From: an uncultured Pseudomonadota bacterium
GTDB lineage: Bacteria > Pseudomonadota > Gammaproteobacteria > Steroidobacterales > Steroidobacteraceae
Direction of reading: 5' to 3'
Assembly (NCBI GenBank): GCA_903884235.1
Contig: CAISEB010000012.1
Coordinates: 124,001-188,000 of the forward strand
Length of the DNA: 64,000 nucleotides
The translations under genes and the position numbers were made by a program. Position 1 is the first letter of the stretch; each line of letters starts with the position of its first letter. The notes beneath the pieces were generated by a model. It did no database searches. It was given only the letters and a program-made list of their open reading frames with translations, and was not told the origin of the DNA. Shown here one piece after another: positions 1 through 9,911 of the stretch.

Positions 1-1458
1 GCCGCGCTTCGACTTCGTGACGTAGCCGACCGCCTTGAGGTAGCGGTCATCGAGATGCTCGAGGCCTGCGAGCGCGACAAGGCCTGGGCGATCGTTGCCG
101 GACAGGAAAGCCTTGATCTCGACGATGGCGGGAATCGCCTCGCGCGCCTGCCCGAAGAACTCGAGGCACACGGTCCGGACATGCGGCGGCATGCGGTGCA
201 GGATCCAGCGCGCCGACGTCACGATCCCATCGGTGCCTTCCTTCTGCACCCCCGGCAGTCCGCCGAGGAACTTGTCGGTCGCGTCCTTGCCGAGCCCGGC
301 CTTGCGGAATGCGCGTCCTGGAATCGACAGCCGCTCCGTGAACAGCACGCGCGCGCGGTCGGGGGGCGCGGCGCCGTCCTTGCGGACGACCTCGAATTCG
401 GCGACTTCGACCTCGTGGATCTTGCCGCGATTGTGGGCGAGGCGGGTGACCTCGAGCCAGTTGCCCTCGGCGTCGACCATTCGCCACCAGGCGAGGTTGT
501 CGACGGCGGTGCCCCACAGCACCGCCTTCTTGCCACCGGCGTTGACGGCGATGTTGCCACCGATGCACGACGCGTCGGCGGACGTCGGATCGACGGCGAA
601 CACGAGCCCTGCCCGCTCGGCGGCCTCGCCGACTCGCCTGGTGACGACGCCTGCGCCACTCAGGATCGTCGGCACCGGGCTCCCGACGCCCGGCAGGGAG
701 GCGTGCTCCACGGCGCCGAGCTCCTCGAGCTTCTCGGTGTTGATCACCGCCGACATCGCGGTGAGCGGGATGGCGCCCCCGGTGTAGCCGGTGCCGCCGC
801 CGCGCGGGATGATCGTGAGCCCGAGCTCGATGCAGGCCCGCACGATGCCCGGAATCTCGTGCTCGTGATCCGGCGTCAGCACCAGGAACGGGAACTCGAC
901 GCGCCAGTCGGTCGCGTCCGTGACGTGCGAAACGCGCGCCACGGCGTCGCAGCGGATGTTGTCGGCACGGGTGTGGCGGCCGAGCACGCGCCGGGCCTGG
1001 CGTCGCAGCCGATCGGTCGCGGCGAACGAGTCCGCGAAGCGGCCGACCGCTTCGCGCGCGAGGGCGACCAGCGCGCCGACCTTCGAATCGGGGCCCCGAT
1101 CGGCGTCGGAGCGCCGCTTGTCGATTTCGCCCAGCCGGTGGTGGAGCGCCGTGATCAGCAGCTCGCGACGTCCCGGGTTGTCGAGCAGGTCATCCTCGAG
1201 GTAGGGGTTGCGCACGACGACCCAGATGTCGCCGAGCACCTCGTACAGCATGCGCGCTGAGCGGCCGGTGCGGCGCTCGGCCCTGAGCTCCCCGACCAGC
1301 CGCCAGCCCTCGGGCCCGAGCAGCCGCTCGATGATCTCGCGGTCGGAGTAGGAGGTGTAGTTGTACGGAATCTCGCGCAGCCGCGGCGCGGCCGAATCCG
1401 TGGGCCCCGCGACGTCGGGCAGCCCGGTCAGGCCGGTCGGCGGGGGGGCATTCAGCAT
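1..1458 (-). CDS. FAD-binding oxidoreductase, DUF3683 type (partial, N-terminal 486 residues)
   Basis: This gene is cut by the left window edge; 486 codons are visible from an ATG at 1458 and the frame is open to base 1. The start reads [15 protein letters not shown] and leads into [16 protein letters not shown], the opening typical of the very large DUF3683/FAD-binding oxidoreductases (FAD_binding_4 domain, often followed by Fe-S cluster domains). A glycine-rich FAD-loop segment ([17 protein letters not shown]) and a second conserved stretch ([20 protein letters not shown]) show the PCMH-type FAD fold of the glycolate/D-lactate dehydrogenase superfamily. The substrate is not readable from the sequence; a 2-hydroxyacid is the family-level guess. 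It lies 73 bases after the RND permease stop on the same strand, with a GC-rich hairpin between, so it probably has its own transcript. Confidence 0.85.
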   Translation of the reverse strand, partial: MLNAPPPTGLTGLPDVAGPTDSAAPRLREIPYNYTSYSDREIIERLLGPEGWRLVGELRAERRTGRSARMLYEVLGDIWVVVRNPYLEDDLLDNPGRRELLITALHHRLGEIDKRRSDADRGPDSKVGALVALAREAVGRFADSFAATDRLRRQARRVLGRHTRADNIRCDAVARVSHVTDATDWRVEFPFLVLTPDHEHEIPGIVRACIELGLTIIPRGGGTGYTGGAIPLTAMSAVINTEKLEELGAVEHASLPGVGSPVPTILSGAGVVTRRVGEAAERAGLVFAVDPTSADASCIGGNIAVNAGGKKAVLWGTAVDNLAWWRMVDAEGNWLEVTRLAHNRGKIHEVEVAEFEVVRKDGAAPPDRARVLFTERLSIPGRAFRKAGLGKDATDKFLGGLPGVQKEGTDGIVTSARWILHRMPPHVRTVCLEFFGQAREAIPAIVEIKAFLSGNDRPGLVALAGLEHLDDRYLKAVGYVTKSKRG

Positions 1459-1499
1459 CGGTGGCACGGGATCGGCGGGGCTTGCCCCAAGGTAGCCGA

Positions 1500-1526
1500 A
1501 CCGGGCCCGCCCGAAAAGGGCCCGGT
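1500..1526 (-). terminator. GC-rich hairpin after the RND permease gene
   Basis: ACCGGGCCC (1500-1508) pairs perfectly with GGGCCCGGT (1518-1526) around a 9-base loop. It begins 5 bases after the permease stop codon. There is no real T-run after it on the minus strand, so termination here is inferred from position and stem strength only. Confidence 0.4.
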
Positions 1527-1531
1527 CTCGG

Positions 1532-4500
1532 TCAGGCGGATGGACCCGGCCCCACGGCTGCGCCGGGCGCATCGGCAAAAGACAACTGCGGCGCGCTCCC
1601 CCGTAGCCCGCCGAGGAGCCACCCGCCGAGGTCGCGGAGCCAGTGGAGCAGTGGCGGCAGCCCGAGGTAGACGACCGGCGTCAGGAACAGCGTCAGGAAC
1701 TGGCTGAGCAGCAGGCCACCGACCACCGCGAGGCCCAGCGACTGGCGGGGACCGGCGCTGGCGCCGATCTTCAGCGCGATCGGCAGCGTGCCCAGCAACG
1801 CCGCGAAGGTCGTCATCATGATCGGACGGAAGCGCACCAGGCAGGCCTCGCGGATCGCCGCGACCGGCGTCGATCCGCGCGTGCGCTCGGCGTCGATCGC
1901 GAAGTCGATCATCATGATTGCGTTCTTCTTGACGATGCCGATCAGCATGATTACGCCGACCTGGGCGTAGAGGTCGAGCTCACGCCCGAAGATCAGCAGC
2001 GTCAGCAATGCGCCGAGTCCCGCCGCCGGCAGCCCGGACAGGATCGTCAGCGGGTGCACGTAGCTCTCGTAGAGGATGCCGAGCACGACGTAGATCACGA
2101 AAACCGCGAACAGCAGCAGCAGGCCCATGCCGGCGGTCGAGTCCTTGAACGCCTGCGCCGTGCCCTGGAATGAACCCGTGGTCGAGGGTGGCAGCACCAT
2201 CTTCTTCATTTCGGCGTTGATGCTCGCCATCGCCTGCGACAGCGCGACGCCGGGCGCGAGGTTGAACGACACCGTCACGGATGGAACCTGCCCAAGGTGC
2301 GTCACGAACAGCGGCGCGGCGCCGCGCGCGTCGCGCGTGACCTCGGCGATGGGCACCAGCACGCCCGCCGCCGAGCGCACGTACAGGTTGGCGAGGGCCG
2401 CCGGGGAGTCCCGGTATTCCGGCGCGACCTCCATGATCACCCAGTACTGGTTGGTGGACGTGTAGATCGTCCCCACCTGGCGCTGCCCGTAGGCGCTGTA
2501 GAGCGCGTTCTCGATCTGGTTCGCGGTAATGCCGAGCGCCGCGGCGCGCGGACGGTCGATCTCGAGCGCCACGCGGGTCTGGTTGAGCTGCAGGTCGCTC
2601 GTCACGTCGACGAGCCCCGGCAGCGCACGCATCGCGGCTTCGACCTTGGGTGCCCACTGGTAGAGGGTCGCCGTGTCGGCGTCCTGCAGCGTGTACTGGT
2701 AAAGGCTCTTGGAAATCATCGCGCCGAGCCGGATCGTCGGCGGCGACTGCAGGTAGACGCGGAGGCCTGGCTCGGAGAGCATCGCCGGGCGCAGCTGGCG
2801 CAGCACCTCGTCCGCCGAGGGACGCTCCGATGCCCGCTTCAGGCGGACGATCATGCGTCCCTGATTCAGCGTCTGGCTCGAACCACCGAGACCGAGCACG
2901 TCGACGACGCTGTCCACGTACTTGTTCTTCGCGATCGTCTGCGCGAGCCGATGCTGCTTCGCGGCGATGTCTGCGAATGAGGTGTCCTGCGCCGCCTCGG
3001 TGAGCCCGAGCAGCTGGCCGGTGTCGTCGGTGGGAATGAACCCGGTGGGTATCCGCCACGCCAGCAGCACGGTCGCCCCCAGGGTGGCGACGAACGCGAC
3101 CATCACCTTGCCACGGTGCGTGAACGCCCAGTCGAGGCCGTTGACGTACAGGGCGCGGCTGCGCAGGAACAGACGCTCGAACCATTCCGTGCCGCGGGCG
3201 CGGGGCGTTTCGTGCTCGGGCTTGAGCAGGCGCGCGCACAGGAGGGGCGTGAGGGTCAGCGAGACGACGCCCGAGACGATGACCGCGGCGATGATCGTCA
3301 CCGAGAACTCGTGCAGCAGGCGCCCGACGACGCCGCCCATGAAGAAGACCGGCAGGAACACGGCGATCAGAGACAGCGTCATCGACAGGATCGTGAACCC
3401 GATCTCGCGGGATCCGTTCATTGCCGCTTCAAGCGGTCCTTCCCCGGACTCCACGTGTCGCGCGATGTTCTCCATCATGACGATCGCGTCGTCCACGACG
3501 AACCCGACCGACAAGGTCATCGCCATCAACGACAGGTTGTCGAGCGAATACCCGCACAGGTACATCACTGGCAGCGTGCCGAGCAGCGACAGCGGCAGCG
3601 CGATGCCGGGGATCAGGGTTGCCCAGTAGCTGCGCAGGAACAGGAAGATCACCATCACGACCAGCGCGACCGCGAGCGCGAGCGAGAATTTCACGTCACG
3701 CAGCGAGTCGCGGATCGACTGCGAGCGGTCGAACATCAGCTCGAGCTTCATCCCGGGCGGCAGCGACTCCCGGAACTTGGGCAGCAGCGCCTTGATGGAG
3801 TCGACGAGCTGGACGGTGTTGGCGCCGGGCTGGCGCTGGATCGCGAGGATGATCGCGCGCTTGCCGTCGGCGCGCGCCACCACGTGGTCGTCCTGCACAC
3901 TGTCGCTGACCCGACCGAGGTCACCGAGCCGGACCGGCGCGCCGTCGCGGTACGCGACGATCATGCCGGCAAACTCGGCCGCGCTGTACAGCTGGCCCTT
4001 GGAGTCGATCGTGTAGATCCGGGTGCGGCTCTCGAGCTGGCCCGACGGCAGCATCACGCTCTGCTGCTGGACCGCCTGCTGCACTTCGTCGATGCCGAGG
4101 CCACGGACCGCAAGCTGCGCCGGGTCAAGCTGCACGCGCACCGCATACTTCTGCGTTCCGTAGATGTAGACCTGGGCAACGCCCGCGACCATCGAAAGCC
4201 GCTGCGCCATCCGGGTCTGCGCGTACTCGTCGACCTGGGACATCGGCAGCGTCTCGGAGGACAACGTCAGCAGGTACACCGGGCTGTCGGCCGGATTGAC
4301 CTTGCGGAACGAGGGCGGGGTGACCATCTCGACCGGCAATTGCCGGGCCGCCGCGGTGATTGCCGACTGCACGTCCTGCGCTGCCGCGTCGATGTCGCGG
4401 CTGAGCGAGAACTGGATGTTGATGTTGGTGACGCCCTGCGAGCTGGTCGAGGTCATCGAATCGATCGCCGCGATGGTCGACAGCTGCTTCTCGAGCGGCG

Positions 4501-4693
4501 TCGCCACCGAGGCGGCCATCGTCTCGGCGCTCGCGCCCGGCAGCACGGCCTGGACGCTGATGGTCGGCAGGTCCACGGTCGGCAGGTCGGACACCGGCAA
4601 CAGCTGGTAGGCGGCGACGCCGAACACGACCAGACAGACCATCAGGAGCCCGGTCATGACCGGGCGTTCGATGAACGGGCGACTGAGATGCAC
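1532..4693 (-). CDS. RND multidrug efflux permease (HAE1 family, MdtB/MdtC-like)
   Basis: This is a proton-driven inner-membrane drug/metabolite pump of about 1053 residues, the usual RND length. I chose the GTG at 4693 because it gives [18 protein letters not shown], the standard RND opening, with GAGG nine bases upstream; an in-frame start at 4750 would add 19 atypical residues and sit deep inside the upstream gene. Visible features are TM1 (about 13-31), the paired acidic residues of TM4 (Asp401-Asp402 in [15 protein letters not shown]) needed for proton relay, and a second repeat with the conserved membrane segments. It starts 10 bases after the stop of the adaptor gene and is surely co-transcribed with it. 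No outer-membrane channel gene lies nearby, so it probably borrows a TolC-like protein encoded elsewhere. The substrate is unknown. Confidence 0.95.
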   Translation of the reverse strand: MHLSRPFIERPVMTGLLMVCLVVFGVAAYQLLPVSDLPTVDLPTISVQAVLPGASAETMAASVATPLEKQLSTIAAIDSMTSTSSQGVTNINIQFSLSRDIDAAAQDVQSAITAAARQLPVEMVTPPSFRKVNPADSPVYLLTLSSETLPMSQVDEYAQTRMAQRLSMVAGVAQVYIYGTQKYAVRVQLDPAQLAVRGLGIDEVQQAVQQQSVMLPSGQLESRTRIYTIDSKGQLYSAAEFAGMIVAYRDGAPVRLGDLGRVSDSVQDDHVVARADGKRAIILAIQRQPGANTVQLVDSIKALLPKFRESLPPGMKLELMFDRSQSIRDSLRDVKFSLALAVALVVMVIFLFLRSYWATLIPGIALPLSLLGTLPVMYLCGYSLDNLSLMAMTLSVGFVVDDAIVMMENIARHVESGEGPLEAAMNGSREIGFTILSMTLSLIAVFLPVFFMGGVVGRLLHEFSVTIIAAVIVSGVVSLTLTPLLCARLLKPEHETPRARGTEWFERLFLRSRALYVNGLDWAFTHRGKVMVAFVATLGATVLLAWRIPTGFIPTDDTGQLLGLTEAAQDTSFADIAAKQHRLAQTIAKNKYVDSVVDVLGLGGSSQTLNQGRMIVRLKRASERPSADEVLRQLRPAMLSEPGLRVYLQSPPTIRLGAMISKSLYQYTLQDADTATLYQWAPKVEAAMRALPGLVDVTSDLQLNQTRVALEIDRPRAAALGITANQIENALYSAYGQRQVGTIYTSTNQYWVIMEVAPEYRDSPAALANLYVRSAAGVLVPIAEVTRDARGAAPLFVTHLGQVPSVTVSFNLAPGVALSQAMASINAEMKKMVLPPSTTGSFQGTAQAFKDSTAGMGLLLLFAVFVIYVVLGILYESYVHPLTILSGLPAAGLGALLTLLIFGRELDLYAQVGVIMLIGIVKKNAIMMIDFAIDAERTRGSTPVAAIREACLVRFRPIMMTTFAALLGTLPIALKIGASAGPRQSLGLAVVGGLLLSQFLTLFLTPVVYLGLPPLLHWLRDLGGWLLGGLRGSAPQLSFADAPGAAVGPGPSA

Positions 4694-4703
4694 GGCGCCC
4701 GCC

Positions 4704-5852
4704 TCAGTGCCGATCGGTGCTGCCAGGCGCCGGCGCGTCGGCGTCGGCAACCGGCTGGCCGGACAGCACCCGCGACTGGCCGTCGAGCACGACGCGCTGG
4801 CCGGCCGCGAGGCCTTCGGCGATCACGGTGCGATTGCCGGCGATGCGCGCGATCTGGACCGACTGCTGCTTCGCGACCAGGTGGTCATCGACGAGGAACA
4901 CGTACGGACCCTCGGGTCCCTGCCCGACCGCCGCCGACGGCACGTAGACGGCAGGGCCGCCGGCCGGCAGCTCGACCGTCACGCGCGCGAACTGTCCCGG
5001 CCACAGCGCGCGGTCCGCGTTCTGCACGAGGGCGCGCAGGTGGACAGTTCCCGTCGGCTGGTCGACCTGGTTGTCGAGGAACGTGAGCGTGCCGGTGCGC
5101 GCGAACGTCGTCCCGCCCGTGCCCTGCAGCTGCAGCTGGACCGCCACCGCGGCACCACCGGCTCCGGAACGGAGGTCGGCGAGGTAACGCTCCGGCACCG
5201 AGAAATCGACGTAGATCGGATCCACCTGCAGCACCGTGAGCAGCGTGGTCGTGTCGTTCGCCTTCACCAGGTTGCCCGTCTGCAGCATGGTGCGCCCGAC
5301 CCGGCCGGCGATCGGCGAACGCAGCTCGGTGAACTCGAGGTTGAGCTTCGCATTGGCGAGCGCCGCGCGATCGGCGTCCGCAGCCGCGCCTGCAGCACGC
5401 GCGTCGGCCTTCGCGTCGTTGTACTGGTTGTCGGAGATGTATCCCTTCGCGATCAGGTCGCCGGAGCGCGACAGCAGGTCCTCGGCCTTGGTCAGCAGGG
5501 CCTCGTCGCGTGCGAGGTTCGCGGCGGCAAGGTCGCGGGCGGCGGCGAACGGGCGCGGGTCGAGCCTGAACAGGACGTCGCCCTGGCGGACGTCGGATCC
5601 CTCGCGTACCGGCACGGCGATGATCTGGCCGTCGACGCGCGACTTGATCGCCACCGAGGTCACCGGGGTCACGCTGCCGATGCCGATCACCTCGGCGGGG
5701 ACCACGCCCGTTTCCGCGCGCACGAGATGCACCGGCGGCGCGGGCTTCTTCGCGCTGGCCTGGCCGCCACCACATCCGGCGACGATCGCGAGCACGACGA
5801 CGGCGAGGGCGAGGGCGAGGGCGCGGGGGGCGGGATGGAGCGGACTCGTCAT
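4704..5852 (-). CDS. RND periplasmic adaptor (membrane fusion lipoprotein, MdtA-like)
   Basis: This 382-residue adaptor joins the RND permease to an outer-membrane channel. The N-terminus has a lipoprotein signal (about residues 1-27) ending in the lipobox IVAGC, so it should be lipid-anchored in the periplasm. Next come the first lipoyl half (VDGQIIAVPVREGSDVRQGD), a helical hairpin (about 110-165), the second lipoyl half (ELRSPIAGRVGRTMLQTG) and the beta-barrel and proximal domains. AAGGA lies nine bases before the ATG at 5852. It is the first gene of a two-gene unit and diverges from a MarR-family regulator, with a SlyA-type palindrome in the shared 105-base spacer. That suggests repression by the neighbour and induction by an aromatic ligand (inference). 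Confidence 0.93.
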   Translation of the reverse strand: MTSPLHPAPRALALALAVVVLAIVAGCGGGQASAKKPAPPVHLVRAETGVVPAEVIGIGSVTPVTSVAIKSRVDGQIIAVPVREGSDVRQGDVLFRLDPRPFAAARDLAAANLARDEALLTKAEDLLSRSGDLIAKGYISDNQYNDAKADARAAGAAADADRAALANAKLNLEFTELRSPIAGRVGRTMLQTGNLVKANDTTTLLTVLQVDPIYVDFSVPERYLADLRSGAGGAAVAVQLQLQGTGGTTFARTGTLTFLDNQVDQPTGTVHLRALVQNADRALWPGQFARVTVELPAGGPAVYVPSAAVGQGPEGPYVFLVDDHLVAKQQSVQIARIAGNRTVIAEGLAAGQRVVLDGQSRVLSGQPVADADAPAPGSTDRH

Positions 5853-5908
5853 CCTGGAAAATCCTTCGACGGAACGGGTTGGCGGCGGGGGCCGCGGCGT
5901 GCAGAATC

Positions 5909-5920
5909 ATAGCTTGCTAA
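5909..5920. promoter_or_regulatory. SlyA/MarR-type operator
   Basis: ATAGCTTGCTAA differs at one position from the palindrome TTAGC-N2-GCTAA, the form known for SlyA-family operators. It sits almost centrally between the divergent adaptor gene (start 5852) and the MarR-family gene (start 5958). It is therefore the likely site for autoregulation and for control of the pump. Confidence 0.7.
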
Positions 5921-5957
5921 CGATTCCACCGGCCACGCCCCGGTGCAAAGAAGCGTC

Positions 5958-6431
5958 ATGGCCCGACGATCCCGGACACCGAGCCCCAGTCCCGCCGCCC
6001 CCGAATCGGAGTTCGGGCCACTGCTGGCGGAAACCGCACGGGCGTGGCGCCAGCGCCTCGACGAGCGTCTGAAGCCGCTCGGCCTCAGCCAGGCCAAGTG
6101 GGTGGCGCTCTTCCGGCTGGCCAGGATGCCCCACGCCCCGACCCAGGCCGCGCTCGCGGCCGAGATCGGCATCGAGGGACCGACCGTGGCGCGACTGCTC
6201 GCCCGCCTCGAGGCGACCGGCTATGTCGAGCGCCGGCAGGCGACCGGCGACCGGCGGCTGAAGGTCGTCCACCTGACCGCCAAGGCGCGGGCCGAGGCCG
6301 CGAGGATCGACCGGGTCGCGGCGGACCTGCGCGCGGAACTCCTGGCCGGACTCGATGCGGACGAGTTCGCCGCCGCCTGGCGGATCCTCGTCGAGCTGCG
6401 CCGCCGGCTCGGGCCCCTGCCCCCCCCATAG
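5958..6431 (+). CDS. MarR/SlyA-family transcriptional regulator
   Basis: This is a 157-residue winged-helix regulator. The region about residues 20-75 forms the dimerisation helices (LLAETARAWRQRLDERLKPLGLSQAKW). The helix-turn-helix and wing follow (TQAALAAEIGIEGPTVARLL, then GDRRLKVVHLT with the conserved wing Asp-Arg-Arg). MarR proteins usually bind palindromes as dimers and release them on binding small aromatic compounds. The ATG at 5958 is preferred over the GTG at 5943 since it follows a weak AAAGAAG; the call is not firm. It is divergent from the RND operon and separated from it by a SlyA-type box, the classic local-repressor layout. Confidence 0.92.
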   Translation: MARRSRTPSPSPAAPESEFGPLLAETARAWRQRLDERLKPLGLSQAKWVALFRLARMPHAPTQAALAAEIGIEGPTVARLLARLEATGYVERRQATGDRRLKVVHLTAKARAEAARIDRVAADLRAELLAGLDADEFAAAWRILVELRRRLGPLPPP

Positions 6432-6499
6432 CCCCTCGGGCCATCGGGCCCCGGCCCGGCGCGACCGGGCGGGCCCGGTCGCGGTATCCTTCGCGCCCC

Positions 6500-9205
6500 A
6501 TGCCCACGCCAAAACTGCGCCTTCCGGCCCTCCTGATCGCCCTTGCCTTCGCCCTCGTGACCGTCGGCACGTGGGCCTGGCTGAACCGTCCCGAGACCGA
6601 GCCCGAGTGGCCGCAGGTCGTCTGGGGCTTCGCGCTGTCGCCGTACCAGCCGAACCAGAATGCGATCAAGGAGGACTACCCCACCCGCGAGGAGATCGCG
6701 CACGACCTCGACCTGCTGAAGGGCAAGACCAAGGCGGTCCGCACCTACACGGTGTCGAGCACGATCGGCCTCGTCCCGGAGCTGGCCGCAGAACGGGGCC
6801 TGAACGTCACGCTCGGCGTCTGGATCGATTCACGCGCCGATCGCGCCGAGCGGGAGCTCGACAAGGCGATCGAGATCGCCCGCACGCACCGCAACGTCGT
6901 CCGCGTGATCGTCGGCAACGAATCCGTGCTCCGCGGCGACCTGCCGTTCGACCAGTTCGTCAAGCTCCTCGACCGGGCCCGCAAGGAGATCGAGCAGCCG
7001 ATCAGCACGGCCGAGCCCTGGCACGTGTGGATCAGTCATCCCGAGCTCGCGGATCACGTCGACTACATCGCCGTGCACCTGCTGCCGTACTGGGAAGGCA
7101 TCGAGGTCGAGAGCGCGGTCGACTTCACGATCCAGAAATACCACGAGATCCAGGCGCGCTTTCCCAACAAGACCGTCGTCATCGGCGAGGTCGGCTGGCC
7201 GTCCAACGGCCGCACTCGGGAGAAGGCCGTCGCCTCGGAAGCCGCGGAGGCGCTCTTCCTGCGGCGTTTCCTCGCCTGGGCCGATCGCGAGAAGGTTCCG
7301 TACTACATCATGGAGGCCTTCGACCAGCCCTGGAAGAGCCAGGACGAGGGCTCGGTGGGCGCGTACTGGGGCGTCTACGACGCCAATCGCCAGCCAAAGT
7401 TCGAATTCACGAAGCCCATCGTCAAGGTGCCGCAGTGGCAGATGCTCGCGGCCGTGTCGGTGGTTCTCGCCGCGGCGATGCTGTTCTGGTTCTACACCCA
7501 CAGCGGCACGCTCAAGAACCGTGGCCGCAGCTTCCTCGCGATCATCATCTACGCGACCAGCGCCCTGACGACCTGGATCATCTACGACTATTCCCAGCAG
7601 TACCTGACGGCGGCCAGCGTCATCGTCGGCGTGCTGCTGTTCATCGGCATGCTGGGCGTGATCGCGGTGCTGCTCGCGGAGGCACACGAGTGGGCGGAGG
7701 CCCACTGGGTGCGGCTGCGCCGCCGGCTGCTCGTCGGGCCCGCGCACCAGGGCTCGGACGGCGCCTACCGGCCGTTCGTGTCGATCCAGGTGCCGGCCTA
7801 CAACGAGCCGCCGGAAATGCTCGTCGAGACGCTCGACGCGCTGGCCGCGCTCGACTATCCCGATTTCGAAGTGCTGGTGATCGACAACAACACGAAGGAC
7901 GAGGCGGTCTGGCGCCCGGTCGAGGCCCACTGCGCCAAGCTCGGGCCCCGGTTCCGGTTCTTCCACGTCAGCCCGCTGGCCGGATTCAAGGCGGGCGCAC
8001 TCAACTTCGCGCTGCGCAACACGGACCCGAAGGCGGAGATCGTCGCGGTCATCGACAGCGACTACTGCGTCGCGCCGAACTGGCTCAAGGACCTCGCGCC
8101 GGTGTTCAGCGCGCCGCAGATCGCGATCGTGCAGGCGCCGCAGGACTACCGGGACGACGGCCAGAACGCCTTCAAGGCGATGTGCCACGCGGAGTACCGG
8201 GGCTTCTTCCACATCGGCATGGTCACGCGCAACGAGCGCAACGCGATCATCCAGCACGGCACGATGACCATGGTCCGCCACCAGGTGCTCAAGGACCTCG
8301 GCGGCTGGGCGGAGTGGTGCATCACCGAGGACGCCGAACTCGGCCTGCGCGTGTTCGAACACGGCTACGAGGCCACGTACATCCCGCACAGCTACGGCAA
8401 GGGGCTGATGCCGGACACGTTCATCGACTTCAAGAAACAGCGCTTCCGCTGGGCATACGGCGCGATGCAGATCCTGCGCGCCCATGCCGCCGAGCTGTTC
8501 GGCCGCCGGCCGATGCAGCTGACCAGCGGCCAGCGCTACCACTTCCTCGCAGGCTGGCTGCCCTGGCTCGCTGACGGCCTGAACATCATCTTCAACCAGT
8601 TCGCGCTGTTCTGGTCGCTGCTGATGATCTATTTCCCGCGCAAGATCGACGCGCCCCTGGCCATGTTCTCGGTGCTTCCGCTGCTGCTGTTCGTGTTCAA
8701 GCTCGCCAAGCTGATGCACCTGTATCGAGTGCGGGTCGGCGCCGGAGTCCGCCAGACGCTCGCTGCGTCGATCGCCGGGCTCGGGCTCGCGCACACGATC
8801 GGCTACGCGGTGCTGAAGGGACTGCTCACCAACAACGAACCATTCTTCCGCACGCCGAAGCAGGCGAACGCGCAGAGCTTGTGGGGCGCGCTGCAGGCGT
8901 GCCGCGAGGAGGCGCTCATGACGTTCGCGCTCCTGTTGAGCGCGTGGGCGGTGACCGTCAACCTCTCGGACGGCAGCCTCGACCGGATGCGCATGGACAG
9001 CCCGGACCTGAGGGCCTGGGTGCTGGTGATGGTTGTGCAGTCGATCTCGTACGCCTCGGCGGTCGCGGCCTCGATCATCAGCGCGCTGCAGCTCCCGGCG
9101 AGCCTGGTGGGCCTCGGCTACGCGCAGCTGACCACCGACGAGGAATACGCGACGATCGTGTCCGAGCCGCCGGCGCCGGCCACCGCGGCGCGCGCCGACG
9201 GCTGA
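6500..9205 (+). CDS. GH17-GT2 membrane beta-glucan synthase (NdvB-like)
   Basis: This 901-residue inner-membrane protein fuses two enzymes. After a signal-anchor (about 9-28) comes a glycoside hydrolase family 17 domain (about 40-305) with both catalytic glutamates: Glu141 in VIVGNES (acid/base) and Glu230 in VVIGEVGWP (nucleophile). Three membrane segments follow (about 315-395), then a family 2 glycosyltransferase domain (about 425-660) with Asp519 and Asp521 in the DSD motif, TED (609-611) and QRFRW (647-651), and C-terminal membrane helices. In Pseudomonas and Azotobacter NdvB relatives the GH17 domain acts as a beta-1,3-glucan transglycosylase on the chain made by the GT2 domain. The product here is probably a periplasmic or exported beta-glucan (inference). 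The ATG at 6500 lies 68 bases after the marR stop. Confidence 0.9.
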   Translation: MPTPKLRLPALLIALAFALVTVGTWAWLNRPETEPEWPQVVWGFALSPYQPNQNAIKEDYPTREEIAHDLDLLKGKTKAVRTYTVSSTIGLVPELAAERGLNVTLGVWIDSRADRAERELDKAIEIARTHRNVVRVIVGNESVLRGDLPFDQFVKLLDRARKEIEQPISTAEPWHVWISHPELADHVDYIAVHLLPYWEGIEVESAVDFTIQKYHEIQARFPNKTVVIGEVGWPSNGRTREKAVASEAAEALFLRRFLAWADREKVPYYIMEAFDQPWKSQDEGSVGAYWGVYDANRQPKFEFTKPIVKVPQWQMLAAVSVVLAAAMLFWFYTHSGTLKNRGRSFLAIIIYATSALTTWIIYDYSQQYLTAASVIVGVLLFIGMLGVIAVLLAEAHEWAEAHWVRLRRRLLVGPAHQGSDGAYRPFVSIQVPAYNEPPEMLVETLDALAALDYPDFEVLVIDNNTKDEAVWRPVEAHCAKLGPRFRFFHVSPLAGFKAGALNFALRNTDPKAEIVAVIDSDYCVAPNWLKDLAPVFSAPQIAIVQAPQDYRDDGQNAFKAMCHAEYRGFFHIGMVTRNERNAIIQHGTMTMVRHQVLKDLGGWAEWCITEDAELGLRVFEHGYEATYIPHSYGKGLMPDTFIDFKKQRFRWAYGAMQILRAHAAELFGRRPMQLTSGQRYHFLAGWLPWLADGLNIIFNQFALFWSLLMIYFPRKIDAPLAMFSVLPLLLFVFKLAKLMHLYRVRVGAGVRQTLAASIAGLGLAHTIGYAVLKGLLTNNEPFFRTPKQANAQSLWGALQACREEALMTFALLLSAWAVTVNLSDGSLDRMRMDSPDLRAWVLVMVVQSISYASAVAASIISALQLPASLVGLGYAQLTTDEEYATIVSEPPAPATAARADG

Positions 9206-9221
9206 GGCGGAGCGCGCCGGC

Positions 9222-9884
9222 GTGCAGCTCGACGCCGCGCTGCTCACGCCGTCCGTTCGGCTCGCGGTCGCGCTGGTGGCGTTTCCCTGCGTCGCCATGG
9301 CCGCCGTGCGTGCGCCGTGGCACACCTGGCTTGCCCGCAGCGACCGCCAGCACGTCTGGCTCGGCAGTCTCGTGCTGCTGCTGCTCGTCTGGTCGCTGCG
9401 CGCCGGCGTCACGCCCGGCCTCACGCTCCAGTTCATGCTGGTCGGCGCGCTCACGCTGATGCACGGCTGGGCGCTGGCCGTCGTCGGCACGGCCGTCGTG
9501 CTCGGCGTCGATGCGGTGCAGCATCGGGACCTCGCGGCCTGGCCGGCCAACCTCCTGTGCTCCGGGATCCTGCCCGCGACCGTCACGATCCTGCTGCATC
9601 GCCTGGCCGAGGCGCGCTTGCCGCGAAACTACTTCGTCTATTTCTTCGTCACGGCGTTCGCCGGCAGCTTCCTCGGCTACGTGCTCGCCGCGCTCGCACG
9701 ACTCGGCCTGCTGTGGGCCTCCGCGACGCTGCCGACGGGGCACGTCGGCGACGAGGTGCTGATGCTGCTGCCGATGCTGGCGCTCGCCGAGGCGTTCATG
9801 AACGGCCTGGTGATGTCCGTCGCCGTCGTCTATACGCCCCACTGGGTCGCCACCTTCGACGACCAGCGCTATTTCCATCGCTAG
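9222..9884 (+). CDS. CbiM-like polytopic membrane protein (COG3235 type)
   Basis: This is a 220-residue protein of about six or seven hydrophobic segments starting at a GTG 16 bases after the glucan synthase stop, so probably co-transcribed with it. The C-terminal part (LLPMLALAEAFMNGLVMSVAVVYTPHWVATFDDQRY) is the signature of the predicted energy-coupling-factor permease family related to CbiM, COG3235. The N-terminal metal-binding His motif of true CbiM cobalt/nickel transporters (MHIPDG-like) is absent. A transport role for a divalent metal is therefore only a family-level guess. What it does next to a glucan synthase is unknown. Confidence 0.7.
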   Translation: MQLDAALLTPSVRLAVALVAFPCVAMAAVRAPWHTWLARSDRQHVWLGSLVLLLLVWSLRAGVTPGLTLQFMLVGALTLMHGWALAVVGTAVVLGVDAVQHRDLAAWPANLLCSGILPATVTILLHRLAEARLPRNYFVYFFVTAFAGSFLGYVLAALARLGLLWASATLPTGHVGDEVLMLLPMLALAEAFMNGLVMSVAVVYTPHWVATFDDQRYFHR

Positions 9885-9889
9885 CCATT

Positions 9890-9904
9890 CGAGAATCATT
9901 CTCG
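9890..9904. promoter_or_regulatory. Fur-box-like palindrome
   Basis: CGAGAAT-C-ATTCTCG is a perfect 7-1-7 inverted repeat. It matches the Fur 7-1-7 consensus TGATAAT-N-ATTATCA at 10 of 14 arm positions, including the core AAT-N-ATT. It lies six bases after the CbiM-like stop and 170 bases before the HiPIP start. It lacks a T-run, so a terminator is unlikely. Confidence 0.5.
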
Positions 9905-9911
9905 TTTGCGG

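Noticed and set aside
55-1260. Long plus-strand open frame across the left edge gene
   Set aside because: It is antisense to the FAD oxidoreductase, and its translation is Arg/Asp/Ala-rich low-complexity sequence typical of GC-rich shadows.
1980-3239. Second long minus-strand frame inside the RND permease gene
   Set aside because: Same strand but shifted frame; Arg-rich without domains, while the RND frame has clear family motifs.
4694-4750. Upstream ATG start for the RND permease
   Set aside because: It would add 19 polar residues before the standard opening and overlap the adaptor gene by 47 bases; GTG 4693 has a ribosome site.
6830-9586. Very long minus-strand frame opposite the glucan synthase
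   Set aside because: Acidic/Arg-rich shadow translation with no recognisable motif; the plus-strand frame carries all catalytic residues.
9222-9884. True CbiM cobalt/nickel transporter
   Set aside because: The N-terminal His metal-binding motif is missing and no cbiN/Q/O or cobalamin genes are adjacent; only a CbiM-like family name is justified.
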